Assembly: GCF_030466405.1 (NCBI RefSeq)
Contig: NZ_JAGGJF010000002.1
Location: 310,001-374,000 of the forward strand
From: Pseudidiomarina terrestris
Lineage (GTDB): Bacteria; Pseudomonadota; Gammaproteobacteria; Enterobacterales; Alteromonadaceae
Length of the DNA stretch: 64,000 nucleotides
Reading direction: 5' to 3'
The notes under the pieces are model-generated. The model was given only the letters and a program-made list of their open reading frames with translations. It was not told the origin of the DNA and searched no databases. A program made the position numbers and the translations under genes. Shown piece after piece: positions 7,844-21,729 of the stretch (position 1 is the first letter of the stretch; every line of letters begins with the position of its first letter).

Positions 7844-9655
7844 ATGCCAGAACGGGCGTTTAAGCAAGAAAACATTCGAAATTTTTCGATTATTGCGCAT
7901 ATTGATCATGGTAAATCCACACTTTCTGACCGACTGATTCAGGACTGCGGCGGGTTAACCGATCGCGAGATGGCATCACAGGTGCTTGACTCAATGGATC
8001 TTGAGCGTGAACGTGGCATTACCATCAAAGCACAAAGTGTCACCTTACATTATACCGCCCAAGACGGCGAAACCTATCAGCTGAACTTCATTGATACCCC
8101 TGGACACGTGGACTTCTCTTATGAAGTCTCGCGCAGCTTAGCTGGTTGTGAAGGTGCGTTGCTGGTAGTTGATGCGGCGCAGGGGGTCGAAGCTCAGACC
8201 CTGGCAAATTGTTATACCGCAATCGAAATGGACCTCGAAGTGGTCCCGGTGCTGAACAAAATTGACTTGCCGCAGGCTGACCCTATGCGGGTGGCAGAAG
8301 AAATTGAAGATATTGTTGGTATTGAAGCTATTGATGCTGTGCAGTGCTCGGCAAAGACTGGTGTAGGTATTAACGAAGTGTTGGAGCGTCTGGTACGGCA
8401 GATCCCACCCCCTCAGGGCGATCCGACAGCACCTGTGCAAGCATTGATTATCGATTCCTGGTTTGATAACTATCAGGGCGTTGTGTCACTGGTACGGGTG
8501 AAAAACGGGACTTTACGTGCAGGCGACAAGATGAAAGTCATGTCGACCGGACAGAGCCATCAAATTGATAAAGTCGGCTTCTTTTCTCCTAAACCTACGG
8601 AAACAGGTATTTTGCGCTGTGGCGAAGTAGGTTTTGTGATTGCCGGTATCAAGGATATCCTCGGTGCGCCCGTCGGCGATACCCTGACACTGGCGAAGAC
8701 TCCAGCAGAAAAGCCATTGCCTGGTTTCAAAAAGGTCAAACCGCAAGTTTATGCGGGCATGTTCCCAATCTCGTCGGACGACTACGAAAACTTCCGGGAT
8801 GCACTGGGCAAACTTTCGTTAAATGATGCCTCGCTGTTTTATGAGCCGGAGAACTCCTCGGCACTCGGCTTTGGTTTCCGTTGTGGTTTCCTGGGCATGT
8901 TGCACATGGAAATCATTCAGGAACGGCTGGAGCGGGAATACGATATTGATTTGATCACCACGGCGCCGACCGTGGTTTATAAAGTTGTCAAAACCGACGG
9001 CTCAGAAGTCAGCGTCGATAATCCGACCAATTTGCCAGCAGTGAATGATATTGAAACCATTTACGAACCTATTGTCGAAGCCAATATTCTGGTGCCGCAG
9101 GAATACCTGGGCAATGTCATCACGCTTTGTGTTGATAAACGTGGTGTGCAAACAAAAATGGCTTACCACGGTAAACAGGTTGCGGTGACCTACGAATTGC
9201 CCATGGCAGAAGTGGTCATGGACTTTTTCGACCGTCTGAAGTCAACCTCACGCGGTTATGCCTCTCTGGATTACCAGTTCAAGCGGTTCCAGGAAGCAGA
9301 TATGGTGCGGGTTGATGTACTTATCAATGGCGACCGCGTCGATGCACTGGCAATGATTACGCACCGCGACAACTCGCAGGGACGTGGACGTGAGCTGGTT
9401 GAAAAAATGCGTGAACTGATCCCGCGGCAGATGTTTGATATCGCCATTCAGGCTACCATTGGTAATCACGTCATTGCCCGTTCAACGGTCAAACAGTTAC
9501 GTAAGAATGTGACTGCCAAATGTTATGGTGGTGACGTGAGTCGGAAGAAGAAACTGTTACAGAAGCAGAAAGAAGGTAAAAAGCGGATGAAACAGTTGGG
9601 GAATGTTGAAGTACCGCAAGAGGCATTCCTCGCGGTGCTCAAAGTAGGGAAATAA
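7844..9655 (+). CDS. lepA: Elongation factor 4 (LepA / EF4)
   Basis: A 603-residue translational GTPase that acts on ribosomes, with proposed roles in back-translocation and biogenesis. G motifs: AHIDHGKST (residues 18-26), [14 protein letters not shown]. They are followed by EF-G-like domains II, III and V and the LepA-specific C-terminal domain ending [23 protein letters not shown]. Length matches the family (about 600). It heads a lepA-lepB-rnc-era-recO cluster in the order known from E. coli. Confidence 0.98.
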   Translation: MPERAFKQENIRNFSIIAHIDHGKSTLSDRLIQDCGGLTDREMASQVLDSMDLERERGITIKAQSVTLHYTAQDGETYQLNFIDTPGHVDFSYEVSRSLAGCEGALLVVDAAQGVEAQTLANCYTAIEMDLEVVPVLNKIDLPQADPMRVAEEIEDIVGIEAIDAVQCSAKTGVGINEVLERLVRQIPPPQGDPTAPVQALIIDSWFDNYQGVVSLVRVKNGTLRAGDKMKVMSTGQSHQIDKVGFFSPKPTETGILRCGEVGFVIAGIKDILGAPVGDTLTLAKTPAEKPLPGFKKVKPQVYAGMFPISSDDYENFRDALGKLSLNDASLFYEPENSSALGFGFRCGFLGMLHMEIIQERLEREYDIDLITTAPTVVYKVVKTDGSEVSVDNPTNLPAVNDIETIYEPIVEANILVPQEYLGNVITLCVDKRGVQTKMAYHGKQVAVTYELPMAEVVMDFFDRLKSTSRGYASLDYQFKRFQEADMVRVDVLINGDRVDALAMITHRDNSQGRGRELVEKMRELIPRQMFDIAIQATIGNHVIARSTVKQLRKNVTAKCYGGDVSRKKKLLQKQKEGKKRMKQLGNVEVPQEAFLAVLKVGK

Positions 9656-9669
9656 CAACAAGGCTTAGC

Positions 9670-10596
9670 ATGGCAAACTTTTATTCGGTACTGCTTACGG
9701 TCGTCACAATTTTCGCGGGACTCATCTGGCTGGTTGATGCCAGGTTCTTAAAGCCTAAACGGCAACAGCGTATCGGTGATGAAGAGCGTCGCTTGCAACA
9801 AACGCTCGATGAAGATGCCAGACAACGCCTGGCACCCCAAGGCAACGTGGCAGAATTTGCCCAGTCGGTGTTCCCGATTTTGTTTGTCATTCTGATCCTG
9901 CGCTCGTTCTTCTACGAACCCTTCCGAATTCCGTCGGCGTCGATGATGCCGACGTTACTGGAAGGGGATTTTATTCTGGTGGAGAAATTCAGCTACAGCC
10001 TGCGCGATCCAATTTGGCGCCATGAATTGCTGGAACTGGCCGAGCCAGAGCGTGGTGACATCGCCGTATTTAAGTATCCGCCAGAGCCTAGCCTTGACTT
10101 CATAAAGCGTGTGGTCGGCTTGCCAGGCGACCGTATTATATACCGGAACAAGACCCTCTATATTGAACCCTCTTGCGAGACTGAGGTGCAGAACGAGTGT
10201 CCGCCGTTGCAGGTTATTGAGCGCAATATGACGCGTTCTGATGCGTTTTATTTTAACGGTGCTACGCCGCTACAACGTTTCGAAGAGAAGCTTGGCGCGA
10301 CCAGTCATGCGACCTTGGTCGACCCAACGGTGGGCGGACGCGAACGTTATTATTTTCAACAGCAAGGTACTGCCCGGGATGAATGGCTCGTGCCCGAAGG
10401 AGCCTATTTTGTTATGGGCGATAACCGCGATAATTCCGAGGACAGTCGCTACTGGGGCTTTGTTCCGGAAGAAAACCTGGTCGGTCGCGCAGAATTTATC
10501 TGGATGAGTTTTGAGATGGACAGGCCCGCGTCAAGCTGGCTACCGACGTGGATTCCAAGCGGTATTCGCTGGCAACGCTTAGGCGGGGTAGAGTAA
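9670..10596 (+). CDS. lepB: Signal peptidase I
   Basis: A 308-residue inner-membrane serine protease that removes signal peptides. Two N-terminal transmembrane helices (residues 5-23 and about 63-80) are followed by the catalytic box [10 protein letters not shown], with nucleophile Ser91, and [12 protein letters not shown], with general base Lys146. The [16 protein letters not shown] block closes the catalytic domain. It starts 14 nt after lepA. Confidence 0.97.
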   Translation: MANFYSVLLTVVTIFAGLIWLVDARFLKPKRQQRIGDEERRLQQTLDEDARQRLAPQGNVAEFAQSVFPILFVILILRSFFYEPFRIPSASMMPTLLEGDFILVEKFSYSLRDPIWRHELLELAEPERGDIAVFKYPPEPSLDFIKRVVGLPGDRIIYRNKTLYIEPSCETEVQNECPPLQVIERNMTRSDAFYFNGATPLQRFEEKLGATSHATLVDPTVGGRERYYFQQQGTARDEWLVPEGAYFVMGDNRDNSEDSRYWGFVPEENLVGRAEFIWMSFEMDRPASSWLPTWIPSGIRWQRLGGVE

Positions 10597-10598
10597 CA

Positions 10599-11297
10599 GT
10601 GAGCTTACCAAAGCCACCATTGAGTGAGTTAGAACAAGCCTTTGGCTATACTTTTCAGAATCGTGAACGCTTTCAGCAAGCGTTGACGCACCGTAGTGCG
10701 AATGCTCAACATAACGAACGTCTTGAGTTTCTGGGCGATTCAGTACTGGGCATCATCATCAGTGAAGCGCTATTTGAGCGCTTTCCGCAGATCGACGAAG
10801 GCGATCTGAGCCGGATGCGGGCGACGCTGGTCTGTGGTCGCTCGCTGGCGAAACTGGCGCAAAAGTTTCAACTGGGCCGGCATTTGTGGTTGGGCCCCGG
10901 TGAAATGAAAAGCGGCGGCCATCGCCGTGAGTCTATTCTGGCCGATGCTGTGGAAGCTTTGTTGGGGGCCATGTACCTGGAAAGTGACCTGGCCACCTGT
11001 CGTAAAGTGGTCTTAAACTGGTATAAAGAACAGCTTAATCACATTAAGCCCGGCGCTGGGCATAAAGATCCAAAAACCCGGCTGCAGGAGTACCTGCAAG
11101 GTAAGCAATTGCCATTGCCGCTGTATGATGTGGTCACTATTCAAGGCCAGGCGCATAATCAAAGATTCACGGTGAGTTGCACCACGGAACTGCTTGCTGA
11201 GCCGGTCCTGGGCAGCGGCACCAGCCGCCGTAAAGCCGAACAACAGGCCGCGGCACAAACTTTAGAACTACTGCAAACGCAGGAGCAAGGTAACTAA
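10599..11297 (+). CDS. rnc: Ribonuclease III
   Basis: A 232-residue double-strand-specific endoribonuclease for rRNA and mRNA processing. The RNase III signature [13 protein letters not shown] is near residue 40, and a C-terminal dsRBD begins about [11 protein letters not shown] use the GTG at 10599, 2 nt after the lepB stop, because [19 protein letters not shown] fits the family N-terminus. The frame is open upstream inside lepB but does not look like RNase III there. The stop overlaps the era start as TAATG. Confidence 0.96.
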   Translation: MSLPKPPLSELEQAFGYTFQNRERFQQALTHRSANAQHNERLEFLGDSVLGIIISEALFERFPQIDEGDLSRMRATLVCGRSLAKLAQKFQLGRHLWLGPGEMKSGGHRRESILADAVEALLGAMYLESDLATCRKVVLNWYKEQLNHIKPGAGHKDPKTRLQEYLQGKQLPLPLYDVVTIQGQAHNQRFTVSCTTELLAEPVLGSGTSRRKAEQQAAAQTLELLQTQEQGN

Positions 11298-12211
11298 TGA
11301 GCAATGAAATCCCAGAATCCGCATCTGCCTCTGCGTTCGTCGCCATCGTGGGCCGGCCGAATGTTGGCAAATCAACTTTATTGAACCGGATCCTTGGGCA
11401 AAAAATAAGCATCACTTCGAGTAAACCGCAAACCACGCGGCATCGCATTCTTGGCATCGAAACTGAGGGTGACCGTCAAATCGTTTACGTAGACACACCG
11501 GGGTTACATAAAGACGAGAAGAAAGCGATTAACCGGATGATGAACCGTGCCGCCAGCAGTTCCATGAGCGGCGTTGAAGCGGTGTTATTTGTGGTTGAAG
11601 CAGAGCGCTGGACCGAGGATGATGATCTGGTGCTGGCAAAGCTGGCGAAAACGTCGCGCCCGATTATTCTGGTCGTCAATAAGATTGATCAGATTAAAGA
11701 CAAAGGGGCCTTGTTACCCTTGTTACAGAAGCTGGCGGGTCGTCATCAATTTGCCGAAATTATCCCCTTGTCCGCGAAAACTGGCGACCAGGTGGAAGCT
11801 TTGCGGCAACTGGTCCACAACTATGCGAAACCGGGCGCTCACCATTACCCTGAAGATTACGTTACCGACCGCTCGCTGCGCTTTATGGCAGCGGAAATAA
11901 TCCGTGAGAAGCTGATGCGCTTCACCGGTGATGAATTGCCCTACAGCACCACAGTAGAGATTGAACGCTTTCAAACGGCACCCTCAGGTACCACCCATAT
12001 CAATGCGCTCATCCTGGTTGAGCGTGAAGGGCAGAAGCGCATGGTCATTGGCGCGGGTGGCAGCAAGCTGAAAACTGTCGGCAGTGAAGCCCGTCGTGAT
12101 ATCGAAAAATTAATTGGTGGCAAAGTTCACTTAGAGCTTTGGGCCAAAGTGAAGTCTGGCTGGGCCGATGACGAACGCGCCTTGCGTAGCCTGGGTTACA
12201 ACGAGGATTAA
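11297..12211 (+). CDS. era: GTPase Era
   Basis: A 304-residue essential GTPase that binds 16S rRNA during 30S assembly. G1 is GRPNVGKST (residues 19-27), with DTPGLH as G3 and NKID as G4. The C-terminal KH domain contains [13 protein letters not shown]. It starts within the rnc stop codon (TAATG), so it is coupled to rnc, as in E. coli. Confidence 0.98.
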   Translation: MSNEIPESASASAFVAIVGRPNVGKSTLLNRILGQKISITSSKPQTTRHRILGIETEGDRQIVYVDTPGLHKDEKKAINRMMNRAASSSMSGVEAVLFVVEAERWTEDDDLVLAKLAKTSRPIILVVNKIDQIKDKGALLPLLQKLAGRHQFAEIIPLSAKTGDQVEALRQLVHNYAKPGAHHYPEDYVTDRSLRFMAAEIIREKLMRFTGDELPYSTTVEIERFQTAPSGTTHINALILVEREGQKRMVIGAGGSKLKTVGSEARRDIEKLIGGKVHLELWAKVKSGWADDERALRSLGYNED

Positions 12212-12216
12212 CGCCG

Positions 12217-12921
12217 GTGGAACCAGCTTTTGTATTGCATCGCTGGCCCTATCAGGACTCAAGTTTAATTGTTGAGGTGTTTAGTCGTGAGCAAGGCCGG
12301 TTTCGGGTCGTTGCCAAAGGCGCCCGCCGTCCGAAAAGTCAGTGGCGGGCGATTCTTCAGCCCTTCACGCCTTTATTGATTAGCGCCAGAGGGCGCCATG
12401 AATTGCAGACTCTGACCCATGCCGAAGCTACGGCCGAAAGCTTTCCCCTTCGCGGCACAGCACTTTATAGCGGCTTTTACCTGAACGAACTGGTGCAACG
12501 GTTAACCTCTAATTATGAGCCTGTCGAAGGCTTGTTTGAGGACTATCAACAGGCGTTAAGGCAGCTGGCGACGTCGACTCAGGTCGAGCCTGCTTTACGT
12601 GAGTTTGAATGGCGATTGCTATGTCACCTGGGCCACGGCTTTGACTGGTTTCACGATGAGCAGGGTATGGCTATTGCTGCCGGGGGGTATTATCGATTCG
12701 CCGCAGAACAGGGGTTTATGCGGGTGGAGCAAGAGCGCAGCGGCGCTCTTATCGGTGCCCGGATCCAGCAACTGGCGACATTTGAGCTCAGCGATCCAAG
12801 CCTGCTAAACTTAATGAAAATCATCATGCGTCAGGCGCTGCGTCCTTATCTCGGCGAGCAACCACTGAAAAGCCGGCAGCTTTTTACGCAGCTTTCGCAG
12901 CTCTCACAACAGACAAAATAG
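12217..12921 (+). CDS. recO: DNA repair protein RecO
   Basis: A 234-residue RecFOR-pathway mediator that loads RecA onto SSB-coated DNA. It has an N-terminal OB fold ([33 protein letters not shown]) and a helical C-terminal region beginning [13 protein letters not shown]. No zinc-binding cysteine quartet is present, as in E. coli RecO. GTG start, 5 nt after era. Confidence 0.94.
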   Translation: MEPAFVLHRWPYQDSSLIVEVFSREQGRFRVVAKGARRPKSQWRAILQPFTPLLISARGRHELQTLTHAEATAESFPLRGTALYSGFYLNELVQRLTSNYEPVEGLFEDYQQALRQLATSTQVEPALREFEWRLLCHLGHGFDWFHDEQGMAIAAGGYYRFAAEQGFMRVEQERSGALIGARIQQLATFELSDPSLLNLMKIIMRQALRPYLGEQPLKSRQLFTQLSQLSQQTK

Positions 12922-12934
12922 TAAGGAATCGACG

Positions 12935-13699
12935 ATGCATTTAGCAGCTCCAGGCAAGACGATTTTACTTGGCGTAAATATTGACCACGTGGCGACAGTG
13001 CGCAATGCCCGCGGCGTGGCCTATCCGGACCCGGTGACCGCCGCCGCGCTAGCCGAACAAGCTGGTGCAGACGGTATTACCATCCACTTGCGTGAAGACC
13101 GTCGTCACATTACTGATCGTGACGTTGAGATGCTGGCAGAAACTTTGCAGACGCGCATGAATTTAGAAATGGCCGTGACCGACGAAATGCTGGATACCGC
13201 TTGTCGGATAAAGCCAACCTACGTCTGTCTGGTGCCCGAGAAACGTGAGGAACTGACCACCGAAGGTGGCTTAGATGTGATTAAACAGCAGGATAAAATT
13301 AAAGCCGCTGTGGAGCGCTTGGCCGAAGAAGGAATTGAGACTTCGTTATTTATTGATCCTGATAAAAAACAATTGGATGCAGCCCTTAAGACCGGAGCGA
13401 AGCTGGTTGAATTGCATACCGGCCATTATGCGGAGCAGACGCAACTTGCTGAGCAACATCGGAGCCTGGTATTGCTGCATGACGCAGCAAAATATGCGCA
13501 AGCTGCCGGCTTTCGGGTGAATGCCGGGCACGGGCTGAATTATCACAATACTGCTTCAGTAGCGGCGCTACCCGAGCTGGAAGAATTAAACATTGGCCAT
13601 GCGATTATTGCCCGAGCGGTATTGGTAGGTCTGGATCAGGCCGTACGGGATATGAAAACGCTTATGCTTGGTGCTCGAGCGCTGAGTGTGAAAAGCTGA
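12935..13699 (+). CDS. pdxJ: Pyridoxine 5'-phosphate synthase
   Basis: A 254-residue TIM-barrel enzyme that condenses 1-deoxyxylulose 5-phosphate with 3-amino-2-oxopropyl phosphate to form pyridoxine 5'-phosphate. [15 protein letters not shown] at the N-terminus, HLREDRRHI, and [10 protein letters not shown] near the C-terminus are family blocks. In most relatives acpS follows pdxJ directly; here rlmD starts 1 nt after the pdxJ stop. Confidence 0.97.
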   Translation: MHLAAPGKTILLGVNIDHVATVRNARGVAYPDPVTAAALAEQAGADGITIHLREDRRHITDRDVEMLAETLQTRMNLEMAVTDEMLDTACRIKPTYVCLVPEKREELTTEGGLDVIKQQDKIKAAVERLAEEGIETSLFIDPDKKQLDAALKTGAKLVELHTGHYAEQTQLAEQHRSLVLLHDAAKYAQAAGFRVNAGHGLNYHNTASVAALPELEELNIGHAIIARAVLVGLDQAVRDMKTLMLGARALSVKS

Positions 13700-13700
13700 G

Positions 13701-15023
13701 GTGGCGCAGTTTTATCGTCCCCAGCGCGGTCGCAGCAAGCCTGCCGAGCAACCCATAAAGCGGAATGCCAGTGTCAGTGGCCTTGATCATCAGGGGCGCG
13801 GCATTGTGCGCGAGAGTAAGGGGGTCCGCTTTATTGCCGGAGCGCTTACCGATGAGCTTATCGACTTTCAGCCGCAGGGCAAATGGCAGGGCAAACTGAT
13901 TCAGGTGAAGCAGCCCGCGCCGGCTCGGGTCACGCCAGATTGTCCTTATTATGAGCAGTGCGGTGGCTGTGATTTACAGCACCTGGCACTCAGCAGACAA
14001 CGGCAGCACAAGCAGCAAGTGGTCAGTGAACTCTTTGCTAAATTTGCCGGGCATGACATTGACTGTTGGCAAGCTCCCTTAACTGGCGCTGACTGGCGCT
14101 ACCGGCGGCGGCTGCGTCTGGCCTGTCACTGGGACAGCAAACGCCGGAACTTCAAATTAGGCCTGCGTCAGGCCAACAGCAAGGCCATCGTCGAAATCAG
14201 TGACTGCCTGATCAGTGACACTGCACTGACCCGCTTACTGCAACCGTTACGCAAATTCTTGCCGCAACTGGACCTGATTGCCCAACTTGGCCACGTGGAG
14301 TTGATGACGACCAACAGCTGTTGCTTGCTACTGCGTTTAAAAAATCCGGTATCTGCAAAAGATCACAGGCAACTGCTTGAGTTCTCTCAGAATCATGGTG
14401 TCGACGTCTGGCTGCACTGTGGTGAGACTGCCCCTCAGCCGTTACTCGCCGGGCAAGAGTTGCCCCGGTATGCCAGCTGGCAGACCGAAGTGTCGTTTCA
14501 GCCAGGAGACTTCTTACAGGCCCACGGTGAGCTTAGCCCGCTGATGGTGGAACAGGCATTAGCCTGGTTAGCGCCGGGGCCGGGAGATCATGTGTTAGAA
14601 CTTTACGCTGGCAGCGGTAACTTCAGTCTGCCGATTGCCCGCAGCGGCGCGCGAGTCACCGCGATAGAAGGGGTGCCGTCGATGGTGGAGCGTTTAACTG
14701 CAAATGCCAGTCGCGCCAACTTGTCTATTACTGCCCAACACGCTGATCTTGAGCAACCCTGGCAGAATTATGACTGGGGCACTATAGAGTTTAATAAAGT
14801 CTTTTTAGACCCTGCCCGGGCAGGTGCTGCGCATGCTATTAGCGAAGTTGCGCAACGCCAGCCCGAACGTGTGGTCTACGTCTCCTGCGCTGCGGATACA
14901 CTGGCTCGCGATGCCCGGCATTTATTCGCCGCCGGATATCGGCTCAAACGCGCGCAAATCGTTGACATGTTTCCGCAAACCCATCACATTGAATGCCTGA
15001 CTTGGTTTGAACGGGAGACATAG
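13701..15023 (+). CDS. rlmD: 23S rRNA (uracil-1939-C5)-methyltransferase RlmD
   Basis: A 440-residue SAM-dependent methyltransferase with an N-terminal TRAM domain (SVSGLDHQGRGIVRESKGV). A [4Fe-4S] motif (CPYYEQCGGCDLQH), the SAM motif LELYAGSGNFSLP and a catalytic-loop YVSCAADTLARD follow. The GTG start lies 1 nt after pdxJ, suggesting coupling. It precedes relA, as in E. coli and Vibrio. Confidence 0.95.
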   Translation: MAQFYRPQRGRSKPAEQPIKRNASVSGLDHQGRGIVRESKGVRFIAGALTDELIDFQPQGKWQGKLIQVKQPAPARVTPDCPYYEQCGGCDLQHLALSRQRQHKQQVVSELFAKFAGHDIDCWQAPLTGADWRYRRRLRLACHWDSKRRNFKLGLRQANSKAIVEISDCLISDTALTRLLQPLRKFLPQLDLIAQLGHVELMTTNSCCLLLRLKNPVSAKDHRQLLEFSQNHGVDVWLHCGETAPQPLLAGQELPRYASWQTEVSFQPGDFLQAHGELSPLMVEQALAWLAPGPGDHVLELYAGSGNFSLPIARSGARVTAIEGVPSMVERLTANASRANLSITAQHADLEQPWQNYDWGTIEFNKVFLDPARAGAAHAISEVAQRQPERVVYVSCAADTLARDARHLFAAGYRLKRAQIVDMFPQTHHIECLTWFERET

Positions 15024-15025
15024 CT

Positions 15026-17209
15026 GTGGTCCATGTGCGCAGTACCCATGTTGATAAGCCTGAGCAACACGGTGATTGGTTGCAGCATGTCGCTGCAAGC
15101 GAACTCAAAGCACAACTGACGGCCCATCATCAGCTACTACTCAAGCGGCTACAAGACCATCCTGAACTGCTGGTAAAAGGGCAGGAGATGGTGGAAATTC
15201 TGGCCGCGCTCAACCTTGATCCTGACTCATTACTGGCCGCACTGTACAGTCCTGCCTACCAGGCCAATTGCATCACCGCCGAGCAACTGCAACACCAGCA
15301 TCCCGAGCTGACGGAGCTGGTGCAACTGCTGGATGCTGTGCAACAAATGCAGATGATCAGCGACCTGCAACATTTCCAGCACGGCAAGCCAAACGTTGAA
15401 CAGATTGATAATGTCAGACGCATGCTACTGTCGATGGTGGCCGATGTTCGGGCGGTACTTATAAAACTAGCAGAGCGGATTTGCCGCTTGCGGGAAGTCA
15501 AAAACGATGACGAAGAAACCCGGGTGCTGGTGGCCAAGGAGTGTCAGGACATCTACGCGCCGTTAGCGAACCGGCTGGGTATTGGCCAGCTGAAGTGGGA
15601 GTTAGAGGATCTGGCGTTTCGTTACCTGCATCCGCAGACCTACAAGAGTATCGCCAGTCAGCTGCATGAACGACGCTTGGATCGTGAAGAGTATATTGAA
15701 CATTTTGTCGCGAATCTGGGGCAGGAGTTGGCCCATGAGGGCGTAGCGGCGGATGTTTACGGGCGACCAAAGCATATTTACTCGATTTGGCGAAAAATGC
15801 AGAAGAAGCACCTCAGCTTCGAGCAGCTCTACGATATCCGTGCGGTGCGAATCATTACGCAATCCCTAAAAGACTGTTATGCGGCGTTGGGTGTTGTACA
15901 CAGCCAATGTCGGCATATTCAGTCTGAATTTGACGATTATATTGCCACACCCAAGGCCAACGGTTACCAGTCGATTCATACGGTCGTGATTGGACCGGAA
16001 GAAAAGCATGTGGAGATCCAGATCCGTACTCAGGCCATGCATGATGACGCTGAACTTGGCGTGGCTGCGCACTGGCTTTACAAAGAGGGGGCCGCCAGTA
16101 AAACAGGTGGCTTCGAAGAGAAAATCGCGTGGCTGCGTAAGTTACTGGCCTGGCATGAAGACATGGCCGAGAATGATGAGCTGGTCGCAGAGATCCGTTC
16201 GCAGGTGTTTGAAGATCGTGTCTATGTCTTTACCCCCAAAGGGGAGGTCATTGACTTGCCGCAAGGGGCAACGCCGCTGGACTTTGCGTACTACATCCAT
16301 TCCCAGGTCGGTCACCGTTGCGTTGGCGCGAAGGTAGATGGGCATATCGTGCCTTTTACTTACACCCTGAAAAATGGCCAACGCGTTGAGATCCTCACGC
16401 AAAAGGCGGTAAAACCTCGCCGTGACTGGCTTAATCCTGCATTGGGTTACCTACGTACCTCGCGAGCGCGCAGTAAAGTCGTGACCTATTTCAAAAAGCT
16501 GGACCGGGATAAAAACCTGAAAGCGGGACGCGAGTTGCTGGAAGCTGAACTGAACAAATTTGAGATCCCATTAAGTCAGGCCAGCACCGTTCTTGATCGT
16601 TTCAATTTTAACCAACTGGATGACCTGCTCGCCGCGATTGGTGCCGGTGATGTGCGTTTGAATCAGGTGGTCAATCAGCTCAAACCTGCTGCGGATACCA
16701 CCAGCGAGCGGTTGGAGCGGCTGCAACGAAAATCCCAGCGTAAAGCCGGCAAGCAAAGCGATGTCAGTGTGCAGGGGATTGGTAATCTGATGGTGCAGTT
16801 TGCCAAGTGCTGTCAGCCTCTCCCTGGCGAACCAATCATGGGTTTTGTTACTCAGGGACGCGGGGTTTCCGTGCATCATCGCGCCTGTGAGCAACTGAAA
16901 CACTTGTTGGAGGTGCATCCGGAGCGTGGCTTGCAGGTCAGCTGGAGCCGCACGGATCATGGCCGCTATCGCGCCAACCTACAGCTAGACGCTGATGATA
17001 GGAATGGTTTATTGCATGATATTACCGCGATCCTTGCCAATGAAAAAACCAGTGTTGCGCAATTGGACTCGCAGTCAGATGATGCGACCCATCAGGCACG
17101 TATTTCGCTGGGCCTGTTTATTGAGAATCAAACCAGCTTGCAACGGATCATCGCGCGGCTGTTGCAGGTGAAAGGAATTCATAAGGTAGAACGTAGTGGA
17201 AACAGTTAA
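15026..17209 (+). CDS. relA: GTP pyrophosphokinase RelA ((p)ppGpp synthetase I)
   Basis: A 727-residue ribosome-associated stringent-response enzyme. The N-terminal HD hydrolase region lacks the HD metal-binding residues, so it should only synthesise. The synthetase domain carries the EFDDY (EXDD) motif diagnostic of monofunctional RelA, then KANGYQSIHT. TGS (VYVFTPKGEVIDLPQGATPLDFAYYIH), zinc-finger-type (CCQPLPGEPIMGF) and C-terminal ACT domains follow. GTG start, 2 nt after rlmD. Confidence 0.97.
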   Translation: MVHVRSTHVDKPEQHGDWLQHVAASELKAQLTAHHQLLLKRLQDHPELLVKGQEMVEILAALNLDPDSLLAALYSPAYQANCITAEQLQHQHPELTELVQLLDAVQQMQMISDLQHFQHGKPNVEQIDNVRRMLLSMVADVRAVLIKLAERICRLREVKNDDEETRVLVAKECQDIYAPLANRLGIGQLKWELEDLAFRYLHPQTYKSIASQLHERRLDREEYIEHFVANLGQELAHEGVAADVYGRPKHIYSIWRKMQKKHLSFEQLYDIRAVRIITQSLKDCYAALGVVHSQCRHIQSEFDDYIATPKANGYQSIHTVVIGPEEKHVEIQIRTQAMHDDAELGVAAHWLYKEGAASKTGGFEEKIAWLRKLLAWHEDMAENDELVAEIRSQVFEDRVYVFTPKGEVIDLPQGATPLDFAYYIHSQVGHRCVGAKVDGHIVPFTYTLKNGQRVEILTQKAVKPRRDWLNPALGYLRTSRARSKVVTYFKKLDRDKNLKAGRELLEAELNKFEIPLSQASTVLDRFNFNQLDDLLAAIGAGDVRLNQVVNQLKPAADTTSERLERLQRKSQRKAGKQSDVSVQGIGNLMVQFAKCCQPLPGEPIMGFVTQGRGVSVHHRACEQLKHLLEVHPERGLQVSWSRTDHGRYRANLQLDADDRNGLLHDITAILANEKTSVAQLDSQSDDATHQARISLGLFIENQTSLQRIIARLLQVKGIHKVERSGNS

Positions 17210-18029
17210 GTCAGAACAACAAGACAATTACTCTGGTGTCGATGCGTTACTTGCAGTGATGCGGCGCTTACGAGATCCAGAAACGGGTTGCCCTTGGGAT
17301 TTAAAGCAAAGCTTGAGTAGTTTAATTCCCTACACTATCGAAGAAGCTTACGAGGTAGCTGCAGCGATCACTGAGGGCGACGATGATGCGATTAAAGATG
17401 AGCTTGGCGATTTGCTCTTTCAGGTCGTGTTTTACACCCAATTGACGCAGGAGCAGGGCAAGTTCAGCTTTGATGAGGTAGCGCAACAGACAGCCGATAA
17501 GCTGATTCGCCGTCATCCACACGTCTTCGGTGAGACACAGGCGCAAAGCGATGCGGAGATCAAAGCGCAGTGGGAACAAATTAAGCAACAAGAGCGCGCG
17601 GACCAAGGCGCTGACGCTTCCGTTTTTGCCGGTATACCCGATAATTTGCCAAGTATTCTGCTGGCGCAAAAATTACAGAAACGCGCCGCGAATGTTGGGT
17701 TTGACTGGCCCAGCGTGACGCCGGTACTGGACAAAATACAAGAAGAGATCGCTGAAGTCGAAGCTGAACTCAATGCCGCAGAACTGGATCAGCAAGCACT
17801 GGCAGATGAGATCGGTGATGTCCTGTTCGCGGTGGTCAATCTGGCGCGGCATGCTCAGGTGAATCCAGAGCATGCGCTGCGGCGCACGAATTTAAAGTTT
17901 AAACAACGTTTCCAGGCAATCGAGCGCCGACTGGCCGAACAGGGCCGTAGTGCGGAGCAGCTGAGCCTGGCGGAATTAGAAGACGAGTGGCAACAGGTAA
18001 AGCGCCGATTGCAATCCGATGAATTTTAA
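17196..18029 (+). CDS. mazG: Nucleoside triphosphate pyrophosphohydrolase MazG
   Basis: A 277-residue house-cleaning NTPase that hydrolyses canonical and aberrant (d)NTPs to NMPs. The two tandem MazG domains are visible: CPWDLKQSLSSLIPYTIEEAYEV with DELGDLLFQVVFY, and a second with EEIAEVEAEL and DEIGDVLFAVVNLARH. GTG start inside the relA 3' end (14-bp overlap). It lies between relA and pyrG, as in E. coli. Confidence 0.96.
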   Translation: METVKSEQQDNYSGVDALLAVMRRLRDPETGCPWDLKQSLSSLIPYTIEEAYEVAAAITEGDDDAIKDELGDLLFQVVFYTQLTQEQGKFSFDEVAQQTADKLIRRHPHVFGETQAQSDAEIKAQWEQIKQQERADQGADASVFAGIPDNLPSILLAQKLQKRAANVGFDWPSVTPVLDKIQEEIAEVEAELNAAELDQQALADEIGDVLFAVVNLARHAQVNPEHALRRTNLKFKQRFQAIERRLAEQGRSAEQLSLAELEDEWQQVKRRLQSDEF

Positions 18030-18030
18030 A

Positions 18031-18059
18031 TTGTCGGAATTCAGTGCTTAAGGTATACT
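18031..18059 (+). promoter_or_regulatory. Sigma-70 promoter of pyrG-eno
   Basis: TTGTCG (18031-18036) and TATACT (18054-18059) are spaced by 17 nt, directly after the mazG stop. The predicted leader before pyrG is about 45 nt. Confidence 0.7.
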
Positions 18060-18097
18060 GTTTTCCCGTCTTGAAGCAATTCCCTTATTTAACCTGA

Positions 18098-19750
<1,653 letters not shown>

Positions 19751-19754
19751 CTAA

Positions 19755-21077
<1,323 letters not shown>

Positions 21078-21094
21078 GCCCAAGTGAGGTTTAG

Positions 21095-21721
21095 GTGAGC
21101 GAACAACGCGATATCTTCGAAGTTGTTGAGCGGCAGCCGGGCTATGACCCGGCTGCTTTCCCTGAACTTTGCACTGCACTTTACGAACGCGAACTTATAT
21201 TTCTTGCAGGGCTGCAGGTACAATCAGCAAGAGGCTTACAGCGTCGTCTTAAGAGTCTCAGCTACTACATCCAGAATGCCGCACGGGCCATGTTGAGCAG
21301 TCAATGTCCCTGTGAACTGGACGTGCAAAATGCCAGTTGGCAAACGCCACAGAAACGCCAATTAAAGGCGACCGCAAATCGTTCCGCGAAGTTGGAAAAA
21401 TGGCTCACGACCGGCAAGGTACAGCTTGGTACTACAGTCCCTGTTCTGAATCTTGATCCACGTCTGCAGCAAGTCCGGCTTGACTCAATTGATCGTATCG
21501 ATCGCGACACGGGCCGAGTGCACTGTAATGAGTTTGGCTGGTTTTTGTTTACCGGCGAAAGCACGGCAGCAGATGGCGACCATTTGTTCCTGGCAAAACC
21601 GGAAAAAAACCTGCTTAAAGCGGCAGTAAGCGGCCATCAGTGGTCCCATAAGGGCCGTACAGATCCACGCACCTTATCCTTACGTGAGCTGCTGCTGGCG
21701 ACGGCCATCGACTGGTCTTAA
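21095..21721 (+). CDS. Conserved-looking hypothetical protein downstream of eno
   Basis: I do not recognise this 208-residue protein. It starts at a GTG with GAGG four nt upstream, 17 nt after eno, in the same direction, so it is probably cotranscribed. Codon use resembles its neighbours. It has no signal peptide and no transmembrane helix. The N-terminal half is helical and basic (SARGLQRRLKSLSYYIQNAARAML); the C-terminal half has features such as VRLDSIDRIDRDTGRVHCNEFGWFLF. A pair of cysteines (CPCE) is near residue 70. It ends 8 nt from the convergent TauE-like gene. Confidence 0.75.
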   Translation: MSEQRDIFEVVERQPGYDPAAFPELCTALYERELIFLAGLQVQSARGLQRRLKSLSYYIQNAARAMLSSQCPCELDVQNASWQTPQKRQLKATANRSAKLEKWLTTGKVQLGTTVPVLNLDPRLQQVRLDSIDRIDRDTGRVHCNEFGWFLFTGESTAADGDHLFLAKPEKNLLKAAVSGHQWSHKGRTDPRTLSLRELLLATAIDWS

Positions 21722-21729
21722 ATGCCCCG

